From: Hanstruepera marina
GTDB taxonomy: Bacteria; Bacteroidota; Bacteroidia; Flavobacteriales; Flavobacteriaceae
Length of the DNA stretch: 64,000 nt
Direction of reading: 5' to 3'
Assembly (NCBI RefSeq): GCF_019880635.1
Contig: NZ_JAINVX010000002.1
Location: 248,001 to 312,000 of the forward strand
In this document: piece by piece, positions 43,600 to 50,243 of the stretch
Layout: every line of letters begins with the position of its first letter
How positions within the stretch are numbered: the first letter of the stretch is position 1
Notes under the pieces: generated by a model
Told to the model about the DNA's origin: nothing
The model's database searches: none
What the model saw: the letters and a program-made list of their open reading frames with translations, nothing else
Made by a program: the position numbers and the translations under genes

Positions 43600-44904
43600 A
43601 TGCGAACAAAGTCACGTAAAAAGAATAAAATCAATGTAGTAACACTAGGCTGTAGTAAAAATGTTTACGATAGCGAGGTGTTAATGGGACAACTAAAAGC
43701 CAATGGCAAGGACGTTGCTCATGAAGAAGAAGGCAATGTCGTGGTTATCAATACCTGTGGTTTTATCAATAATGCTAAAGAAGAAAGCGTGAATACCATA
43801 TTGGAATTTATGCAGAAGAAAGAAGCAGGTGAAGTGGATAAGGTATTTGTTACAGGTTGTTTAAGTGAACGCTACAAACCGGATTTACAAAAAGAAATTC
43901 CTGATGTGGATGCCTACTTTGGAACGACCGAATTACCGCATTTGTTAAAAGCTTTAGGAGCTGACTATAAGCATGAGTTAATAGGTGAGCGTTTAACTAC
44001 AACTCCTAAAAATTATGCCTATTTAAAAATCGCTGAAGGTTGTGACAGACCGTGTAGTTTTTGTGCGATACCCTTAATGCGTGGTAAACATAAAAGTACA
44101 CCCATTGAAGAATTGGTTACAGAAGCTGAAAAACTGGCTGCTAATGGCGTAAAGGAATTGATTTTAATTGCGCAGGATTTAACCTATTACGGGCTCGATT
44201 TATACAAAAAACGCAACCTGGCCGAACTGTTGGAAGCTTTAGTTAAAGTAGACGGTATTGAGTGGATCCGACTGCATTATGCGTTTCCAACTGGATTCCC
44301 ATTGGATGTCTTGGATGTCATGAAGCGTGAACCGAAAATCTGTAACTATTTGGATATTCCCTTACAGCATATTTCTGATGATATTTTAAAGAGTATGCGT
44401 CGTGGAACTACTAAAGAGAAAACCACCAAGCTTATTCAACAGTTTCGTGAAGCGGTTCCAGAAATGACCATTCGTACCACGTTGATAGTGGGTTATCCTG
44501 GTGAAACCGAAGAAAACTTTCAGGAATTGAAACAATGGGTAAAAGACATGCGTTTTGAACGTTTGGGGTGCTTTACCTATAGTCACGAAGAAAATACCCA
44601 TGCCTATAATTTGGAAGATGACGTACCAGAAGATGTGAAGCAAGAGCGTGCCAATGCGATTATGGAAATACAATCGCAGATTTCTTGGGAACTGAACCAA
44701 GCCAAAATAGGGCAGACTTATAAAGTGGTTATTGATAGAAAGGAAGGCAACTATTTTGTTGGACGCACAGAGTATGATTCGCCAGATGTCGATAACGAAG
44801 TACTCATTGATGCTTCAAAAGCCTATTTAAAAACTGGCGAATACACTCAAGTTAAAATTATAGATGCTGCTGATTTTGATCTGTATGGCGAGGCGATAAT
44901 TTAG
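43600..44904 (+). CDS. rimO: Ribosomal protein S12 methylthiotransferase RimO
   Basis: This 434-residue radical-SAM enzyme has the N-terminal cluster-binding cysteines (VTLGCSKNVYDSE, INTCGFINNAKEES, VTGCLSERYK), the radical-SAM motif CDRPCSFCAIPLMRGKHKS and a C-terminal TRAM domain. It methylthiolates an aspartate of ribosomal protein S12. It is full length and separated from ftsY by 60 bp. Confidence 0.95.
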   Translation: MRTKSRKKNKINVVTLGCSKNVYDSEVLMGQLKANGKDVAHEEEGNVVVINTCGFINNAKEESVNTILEFMQKKEAGEVDKVFVTGCLSERYKPDLQKEIPDVDAYFGTTELPHLLKALGADYKHELIGERLTTTPKNYAYLKIAEGCDRPCSFCAIPLMRGKHKSTPIEELVTEAEKLAANGVKELILIAQDLTYYGLDLYKKRNLAELLEALVKVDGIEWIRLHYAFPTGFPLDVLDVMKREPKICNYLDIPLQHISDDILKSMRRGTTKEKTTKLIQQFREAVPEMTIRTTLIVGYPGETEENFQELKQWVKDMRFERLGCFTYSHEENTHAYNLEDDVPEDVKQERANAIMEIQSQISWELNQAKIGQTYKVVIDRKEGNYFVGRTEYDSPDVDNEVLIDASKAYLKTGEYTQVKIIDAADFDLYGEAII

Positions 44905-44933
44905 GAATTTTCGTTATCGGTTTGTATAAGAAT

Positions 44934-44995
44934 AGTTGCGTTTTTGTGTCCGGCAGATTTTCCGCAGGAAAATCCACGAGAGCAAAAAAGCAACT
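44934..44995. repeat. 62-nt palindromic element behind rimO
   Basis: The outer arms agttgcgttttt and aaaaaagcaact pair with one mismatch; the inner arms attttcc (44957-44963) and ggaaaat (44967-44973) pair perfectly around GCA. This REP-like hairpin lies at the left edge of the TA cassette. Confidence 0.7.
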
Positions 44996-45051
44996 ACCTT
45001 TGGTTAAGGTAAAAGTAGCAATTATTTTTATACGGTGTTATGCAACGGTTT

Positions 45052-45354
45052 TTATAGCTTTTTCTTTTTCGGATTCTTTCTGTTTGAAAATAAAGAAACA
45101 ATCTCAATTGAATTTTTATTAATTCGGTAATAAAGATTGTTGTGTTTTTCGACTACAGCTTTTCGAATATTTTTTTTCTCGAATGATACTGGGAAAATTT
45201 CAGGTGATTTTGAAATCAGTTCTATTGTATGGTCTAATTTTGCAGAGAATGTTCTTAATTCTCTTTCTGTCCATTTATTCTCAAGATATTCAATAGTTTC
45301 TTTAAGTTCAGATATTGCGTGGTCAGTCCACAGAATCTTATAACCACTTTTCAT
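45052..45354 (-). CDS. RelE/ParE family toxin
   Basis: This 100-residue protein has the RelE/ParE fold pattern: YKILWTDHAISELKETIEYL, LISKSPEIFPVSF, then YYRINKNSIEIVSLFSNRKN with the conserved C-terminal arginine region. It is the probable toxin of a type II module, either a ribosome-dependent RNase or a gyrase inhibitor. Its start overlaps the antitoxin end by 17 bp. Confidence 0.87.
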   Translation of the reverse strand: MKSGYKILWTDHAISELKETIEYLENKWTERELRTFSAKLDHTIELISKSPEIFPVSFEKKNIRKAVVEKHNNLYYRINKNSIEIVSLFSNRKNPKKKKL

Positions 45355-45571
45355 AGATTCCTTTCACGTTTGAGTGAGAAGTCAATTTTCCGCCATCAGC
45401 ATCTTGAATCCCTTTTTCGATAGACTCTTTTTCGCTTGCAGAAATTTCATTCCACCAATCATTCTTCTCTTTCTCTCTTAATTTCATTAGTTTGTCAATC
45501 AGAGATGTATCATTCAAAGTTGATAGCCATTGAATTAATTCTATTTTTTTATTTTCTAAACTTAAATCCAT
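45338..45571 (-). CDS. Antitoxin of the RelE/ParE-type module
   Basis: This 77-residue acidic helical protein precedes and overlaps the toxin gene, as is standard for type II modules. It contains the segments IELIQWLSTLNDTSLIDKLM and WWNEISASEKESIEKGIQDA, seen in Bacteroidota antitoxins of the RelB-like type without an obvious DNA-binding fold. Assignment rests on partner and layout. Confidence 0.8.
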   Translation of the reverse strand: MDLSLENKKIELIQWLSTLNDTSLIDKLMKLREKEKNDWWNEISASEKESIEKGIQDADGGKLTSHSNVKGIYEKWL

Positions 45572-45717
45572 AATACCAAATTTACAAATTTAATCTAAAC
45601 ATTCAATTTTTGAACGTGATTTTAACTGTTGCATAACGTTTAGGATATGACATCGTTTTAATGATTTATATCCACCGATAACGAAGTTCGGTTATTTTTT
45701 CGACAAATTCAATAAAA

Positions 45718-45741
45718 AAGGGAAGCCCCCAAGCTTCCCTT
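45718..45741 (-). terminator. Terminator of the cadherin-like lipoprotein gene
   Basis: Stem aagggaagc/gcttccctt (45718-45726 with 45733-45741) is followed on the minus strand by a T run. Confidence 0.8.
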
Positions 45742-45767
45742 ATAGTCATTCATAAAATAGATTGGGT

Positions 45768-46703
45768 TTAATTCCATTGTTTGAGTGACGAGCTTAAACC
45801 TTGGTATATGGCAATGCCTGTCCAGTTGTAAGGTAGGGAATTGGTATCAAAGTTTCCATATTTAAAACTATGGTTGCTTATGCCGTTGTAATATCCAATT
45901 CCTTCAGCTGCGAGAGCCATATAAGTGGTTTCAGGGTGTTTACCATTGGCACCTTTAAGAACAAAATAGTTTTCACCACTACTGTGTTGTGGCAGGCTGC
46001 TTCCTACGTTTTGATAACCTTCTTGTAAACTGGTTGAGGTCTTTATCTTGGCATTGGTTTGATTATTGGCATTGGTGACATACTTAAAGGCAAACACATA
46101 GTTTTCGGGTTCTACGGTTGCATTATTGTCATTAGCATAGGTATAAAGCGCACTGTCATAGGATATGGAGTTGCTTCTATAGTATTGTGAATTGGAAGCA
46201 CCACATTTATTCACATCATATAGGTAATTGGCAAGATCGTTATACTCATTTTCAGTTATCATAACCCATTGTCCGTTTGAAGCGCTTTCATACGCACTTC
46301 GGGAATCATTTAAAAAGGACCAGATATCATCCATATTGTTTAGGTTAACAATAACTACCTTACTGCTGCTTTCTGTACCATTGGAAATAGCTACAGTAGC
46401 GGTGATGACTTCATTGGTTTCAAAATCGAAAACTTGCCAAGCAGCAACACGTAATTCCCCTGAATTACTATCAAGCGTAAAGGCATTGCTCACAGATTCT
46501 GAACTCAAAGAGAAAGTAACATCGCCTGAAAGGTTGGTGGAAATTATGGTGATTAGGTCGCCACTTCTTGGATTTTCGTTGAAGGCTATTTCAACCGTTG
46601 AACCATCGGAATTGTTTGGGGGATTTTGAGAATCATCACTATTACTACAGGACATTACTGTAATTAATACAAATAGGATGACTAGTTTAACTTGATTTTT
46701 CAT
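45768..46703 (-). CDS. Lipoprotein with cadherin-like repeat
   Basis: This 311-residue protein has a lipoprotein signal (VLITVMSCSNSDDSQ, lipid cysteine at 19, then S-N-S-D-D, compatible with surface export), one cadherin-like segment (NAFTLDSNSGELRVAA, then FDFETNEVITATVAISNG) and a C-terminal domain rich in Asn, Ser and aromatic residues that I do not recognise. It neighbours the TPR/LuxR regulator. It has a structured leader (46712-46791), a -7 element TAAGTTTG (46823-46816, minus) and GTGGACA repeats upstream, which suggests activator control. Confidence 0.72.
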   Translation of the reverse strand: MKNQVKLVILFVLITVMSCSNSDDSQNPPNNSDGSTVEIAFNENPRSGDLITIISTNLSGDVTFSLSSESVSNAFTLDSNSGELRVAAWQVFDFETNEVITATVAISNGTESSSKVVIVNLNNMDDIWSFLNDSRSAYESASNGQWVMITENEYNDLANYLYDVNKCGASNSQYYRSNSISYDSALYTYANDNNATVEPENYVFAFKYVTNANNQTNAKIKTSTSLQEGYQNVGSSLPQHSSGENYFVLKGANGKHPETTYMALAAEGIGYYNGISNHSFKYGNFDTNSLPYNWTGIAIYQGLSSSLKQWN

Positions 46704-46711
46704 AATAAAGT

Positions 46712-46791
46712 GTTTTGTGGTTTATGAAAGTTTGCAGCGAAATGCAATAGGAATTGTCTGCAGCCAAAACTATTGCAAGACACCACAAAAC
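46712..46791 (-). promoter_or_regulatory. Nested inverted repeats in the lipoprotein gene leader
   Basis: The arms gttttgtggt (46712-46721) and accacaaaac (46782-46791) pair perfectly over 10 bp, and inside them gcaatag (46744-46750) pairs with ctattgc (46770-46776). The structure ends 9 bases before the lipoprotein start codon. Confidence 0.6.
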
Positions 46792-46815
46792 TGGTATGCT
46801 AAACTAATAGCACTT

Positions 46816-46906
46816 CAAACTTACAATGACGAGTTTATGTGAAATAATTTATGCTGTGGACAACTAGTGGACATAGTAAATCAAAACGGTAGACAATAGG
46901 TGGACT
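46816..46906 (-). promoter_or_regulatory. Lipoprotein promoter with GTGGACA direct-repeat sites
   Basis: The -7 element TAAGTTTG is at 46823-46816 on the minus strand, with no good -33 box. Upstream of it, GTGGACA is at 46856-46862 and 46867-46873 (11-bp phase), and GTAGACA 46889-46895 plus GTGGACT 46900-46906 (again 11-bp phase, 33 bp from the first pair). Confidence 0.6.
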
Positions 46907-46925
46907 GAATTACTTAAACACTTGA

Positions 46926-48872
46926 TTACAATTTTATTACTAAATCCTGTAAGGAATCATCAGAAGACAAATCTAGTTTTTTACGCAATCTGTATCGGGC
47001 TTTTTTAATGCCTTCGCTAGATATGTTTAATATGTTGGCAATTTCTTTAGAAGACAGGTTCATCTTTAATAAAGCCATCAGTCTGAGTTCGTTTGAAGTA
47101 ACTTCTGGGTACTTCTTTTTAACATTGTTGTTAAAGTCTTTGTGTACTTCCTCAAAGTATTTTTTAAAGTTCTCCCAATTGTTATCATCTTTTAAATCAA
47201 AGTTAATGGTTTGAATAAGCTGTTGGTAGCCACTAGATGAGTTTGAGTATTTGAGTTCTTTGGCCTTGGCTTTTATTTCCTGAAGGACTTCATTTTTCTT
47301 TGCCAAATGTAGGGCATGCGAAGTCAGCTCTTTTTTCTTAAAGCTTAATTCGTTATCCAATTTTTCCTTTTCTGCACGATTGCGTTTTATTTTTTGACGT
47401 AAGCTATAAGCGGTCATCAATCCAATTAAAATAGCTGAAATTAGAGCAATGATTAAAATCAACCTAAAGGAATCATCCTTTTTCTTTTGGGCTTCTAGCA
47501 CCACAATGTCATTCTCTTTTTTCAGCAGTTCGTTTTCCTTTTTTTCTGTTTCATATTTTACTTTAAGCTCTTCGATTTCCTTGGCAGAATCTAAATTGAA
47601 AATACTATCATGTATGGTTTGATAATTTCGCTGATCTAACAAAGCTTGTTTAAAATTGCTGTTTTTTTCATAGGAAAGGGAACGGCCTTGATAGGCTTCT
47701 TCCAATAGTTTCAAAGCTGAAATGGAATCGGCAAATGCCACGGCTTTATCATAGCTTTCTATGGAGTTGCCATATTGCTTGTCGTTGCGATAAATTTCTC
47801 CCAACATATTATGGCCAACAATCAGGTTGTTCATGGATTGGATTGTGTTGGATATAAAAACCGATTCCTGCATGCTTTTCAAAGCTTTTTTGTAATCCCC
47901 TTTATCAGAATAGGTCATGGCAATGTTAGCTAGATTCATAATTTCCATGTCTGGACGGTTTAGCTCTTTGGAATAGGTTAAAGCTTTTTGATAATTTTCA
48001 AGAGCCAAGTCAAAGTTTTGGTTTTCTATTTCCAAGTTTCCAATTTCATTATATGTAATGGAAAGCCATTCAGTATTATTAATTTCCTTGAACTTATCAA
48101 GGGATTTCAGTAGGTAATTCATGGCTTCTTCGCTATTACCACGAAGCATTTCGATTCTGCCTAAATGACCAAGTGTTATGCCTTCACCTTTTAGGCTGGG
48201 TTTTTTAAGTGTGTCTAGAATTTTTAAAGATTTTAATCCTTGTTGGGTAGCTAAATCAAATTTACCCATGTCAATATAGGTTGTAGTTTTTCTACCAACG
48301 GCACTAGCAATGAGCAAGCCATTTTTGAGTTTTTTAGCAACAGCCATAGAAGAGTCCAAGAGGATGAGTCCTTTTTCAAAGTTACCTTGTAAAATTTCTA
48401 AAGTGGCATACTCCTCATAATTCCAACAGGTTCGTTTACCAGGTTTAGCTTTTTGCATAACATCAACTGCTTGTTGATAATAATATCGTGAAGAATCAAT
48501 ATTTGGCAAAAAGCGATAATAATAGGCATGGTTTCTATAAAAATCTCCTTGGGCAGTTTTAAGTCTCGTTTTTTTGGAAAGAGCCAATCCTTGTTTTGCG
48601 TATTCAAGCGCATCATTATTATTGGAATGCAATGTGGCGTTGAAAAGTTTTTGAAGAGCTCTTAAACGCTGTTTGTCATCTTTTGAAGTATTATAAACGG
48701 TTTCCAAACTATCTATTTTTTTTTGATTTTGGGAAAGCGTAACCATTGGGTTTAATAAGCAGATTAAAATAAACGTGAATAGCAATTTGTCCACTTTAAA
48801 GAACCGCTTATTTGAATTGGTTTGTAATGGGACAGCGTGAAATGCAGTTTTGGTTGCCATATTAAAAGTCAT
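46926..48872 (-). CDS. TPR-repeat membrane regulator with LuxR-type HTH
   Basis: This 648-residue protein has an N-terminal signal or membrane helix (LLFTFILICLLNPMVTLSQ), a long stretch of TPR units (about 60-440, for example NNTEWLSITYNEIGNLEIEN), a second membrane helix near 465-490, a coiled coil and a C-terminal GerE/LuxR-like helix-turn-helix (SNELRLMALLKMNLSSKEIA, then EGIKKARYRLRKKLDL). It looks like a one-component membrane sensor with an outer TPR domain and a cytosolic DNA-binding domain. It is divergent from the fibre operon and probably controls it and the lipoprotein gene. The start could also be the ATG four codons later. Confidence 0.85.
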   Translation of the reverse strand: MTFNMATKTAFHAVPLQTNSNKRFFKVDKLLFTFILICLLNPMVTLSQNQKKIDSLETVYNTSKDDKQRLRALQKLFNATLHSNNNDALEYAKQGLALSKKTRLKTAQGDFYRNHAYYYRFLPNIDSSRYYYQQAVDVMQKAKPGKRTCWNYEEYATLEILQGNFEKGLILLDSSMAVAKKLKNGLLIASAVGRKTTTYIDMGKFDLATQQGLKSLKILDTLKKPSLKGEGITLGHLGRIEMLRGNSEEAMNYLLKSLDKFKEINNTEWLSITYNEIGNLEIENQNFDLALENYQKALTYSKELNRPDMEIMNLANIAMTYSDKGDYKKALKSMQESVFISNTIQSMNNLIVGHNMLGEIYRNDKQYGNSIESYDKAVAFADSISALKLLEEAYQGRSLSYEKNSNFKQALLDQRNYQTIHDSIFNLDSAKEIEELKVKYETEKKENELLKKENDIVVLEAQKKKDDSFRLILIIALISAILIGLMTAYSLRQKIKRNRAEKEKLDNELSFKKKELTSHALHLAKKNEVLQEIKAKAKELKYSNSSSGYQQLIQTINFDLKDDNNWENFKKYFEEVHKDFNNNVKKKYPEVTSNELRLMALLKMNLSSKEIANILNISSEGIKKARYRLRKKLDLSSDDSLQDLVIKL

Positions 48873-48998
48873 AATAGTTGGTTTTAATACAATTCAAAAT
48901 ATAATTAATTGTAAATCAGAAATATAGTAAATTAAAATGACAGTGTTTACTGCCGTTATAAAAGTCTATAAAAATTATTAAATACTGTTTTAAAAGGG

Positions 48999-49016
48999 GT
49001 GGACAAAGGGTGGACA
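48999..49016. promoter_or_regulatory. GTGGACA direct repeat upstream of the fibre operon
   Basis: GTGGACA is at 48999-49005 and again at 49010-49016, an 11-bp phase identical to that of the pairs at 46856-46906. It lies in the divergent intergenic region, 66 bp before the operon's first ATG and 127 bp before the regulator gene. Confidence 0.65.
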
Positions 49017-49081
49017 TGGCCTTTTTTCCTTTTTTACTAGGCTAATACTAAATACATTAGCCGTAAGACAACCACTAAACC

Positions 49082-49579
49082 ATGTACAAGACATTTTTAA
49101 TTTTCACAATTGTTTGCTTGTTTTTTCAGACTGGATTTGCACAAATAAAGAAGAAAGAAACACTATCTAGTCAAGGTTCTTCACACTTTATTTATGCCAA
49201 TAATAAAAGTTATTTCATTCAAGAGAGTATTGGGCAAGCTAGCGTTACATTCACATACAATCTTGATGGCTATGCTTTGCGACAAGGCTTTTTACAGCCC
49301 ATTTCTCCTTCAGCTTTAAATGGAGGTTCAGATACAGATTTGGACGGTTATTTTTACCCTAATCCATTTGATAACGACATTCATATTCGGTTTAATGAAG
49401 CTATCTATGATGTTTTACAAGTAACTTTATTTGATGTGTTGGGAAGAACTATTTATAATAACGAGTTTGGTCCTGTACAAACACTGGATCTTGATTTTGG
49501 TTTTGTGAGTTCTGGTAATTATGTGTTAGTGGTTAGGATGCGTTCCAAAACGTTTTTGGCCAAATTAATAAGAAGATAG
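49082..49579 (+). CDS. T9SS type A sorting-domain protein, almost without passenger
   Basis: This 165-residue protein has a signal peptide (FLIFTIVCLFFQTGFAQ), a region of about 60 residues (SQGSSHFIYANNKSYFIQES, then IGQASVTFTYNLDGYALRQG) and a typical C-terminal type IX secretion sorting domain from about 90 (YFYPNPFDNDIHIRF, VTLFDVLGRTIYN, GNYVLVVRMRSKTFLAKLIR). There is no catalytic domain, so it is likely a small surface-attached structural or anchor protein. It is first of three genes, followed 1 base later by the barrel gene. Confidence 0.85.
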   Translation: MYKTFLIFTIVCLFFQTGFAQIKKKETLSSQGSSHFIYANNKSYFIQESIGQASVTFTYNLDGYALRQGFLQPISPSALNGGSDTDLDGYFYPNPFDNDIHIRFNEAIYDVLQVTLFDVLGRTIYNNEFGPVQTLDLDFGFVSSGNYVLVVRMRSKTFLAKLIRR

Positions 49580-49580
49580 T

Positions 49581-50231
49581 ATGAAACGGAATGTGCTTTT
49601 TTGGTGTTTTCTGTTTTTAGCAATAGGCGGTTTTTCACAACAGTTATATGTAGAGTTTGGACCAACTATTTCAGCTTTCGACTATAAAAATTCACAAGGA
49701 GAACCATTGGATAATTTATTGTCTAAGCCAAATATTTATTTGGGTATGGGTTATAGAAACGTGTTGAATAACAACCAAACCTTATTTGTTTCTCTAGGAG
49801 CATCCTACAATGGCTATGGCGCTATTGGTAGTGATAACAGGTTGGATAACTATTTTGAGTGGGATGTGAGCTATTTGGGTGTTAATGCAGGATTGGATGT
49901 TAAGCTGTTTAGTTTACGCGATTTTTCGTTTTATCTAAAGGGTTCAATAGCTGCTGAGTTCTTAATTCGAGGAACTCAAACAGTGAACAATCAGGTCTTT
50001 AATTTGGTTGGTGAAGATGAATTTAACAACACCATATTTTTTACCAGAGGTCATTTGGGAATGCAATATCCCATTTCACGAAATACATCGCTATTTGTTA
50101 ACTATACGTACGGGCGAACCGTGCTTATAGGAAAAGGAAATGGCATAGATGAAGAACAATTAAAACTAATCACACATCAATTTGGATTAGGCCTGATTAT
50201 CAATCTGCCTAATTGTAATTGTCCATTTTAA
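49581..50231 (+). CDS. Outer-membrane beta-barrel protein of the fibre operon
   Basis: This 216-residue protein has a signal peptide (LFWCFLFLAIGGFSQ) and alternating hydrophobic strands typical of a small barrel (LYVEFGPTISAFDYKNSQGE, SLGASYNGYGAIGS, HQFGLGLIINLPN). It ends with cysteines (NCNCPF) instead of the usual C-terminal aromatic. The family is not recognised. Position between a T9SS-sorted protein and a fibre protein suggests it anchors or exports the fibre, which is inference. Confidence 0.72.
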   Translation: MKRNVLFWCFLFLAIGGFSQQLYVEFGPTISAFDYKNSQGEPLDNLLSKPNIYLGMGYRNVLNNNQTLFVSLGASYNGYGAIGSDNRLDNYFEWDVSYLGVNAGLDVKLFSLRDFSFYLKGSIAAEFLIRGTQTVNNQVFNLVGEDEFNNTIFFTRGHLGMQYPISRNTSLFVNYTYGRTVLIGKGNGIDEEQLKLITHQFGLGLIINLPNCNCPF

Positions 50232-50243
50232 ATTTTTTAAATT

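Larger units (their letters stand above)
44912..45683. mobile_element. Toxin-antitoxin cassette bounded by nested inverted repeats (putative)
   Basis: Outer 10-bp perfect inverted repeats cgttatcggt (44912-44921) and accgataacg (45674-45683) extend imperfectly to 14 of 17 matches. Inner inverted repeats gttatgcaac (45037-45046) and gttgcataac (45628-45637) enclose the two TA genes. No transposase or integrase is inside, so mobility would need to be in trans. The cassette interpretation is inference. Confidence 0.45.

Noticed and set aside
44922-45122. Plus-strand frame of 66 codons with a Walker-A-like GRFSAGKST stretch behind rimO
   Set aside because: It coincides with the 62-nt palindromic element and the toxin gene on the other strand. 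The P-loop likeness is accidental and nothing else in it is protein-like.
45052-45571. Defence island around the toxin-antitoxin pair
   Set aside because: The flanking genes rimO and a lipoprotein are not defence genes and no nuclease, helicase or restriction gene is nearby.
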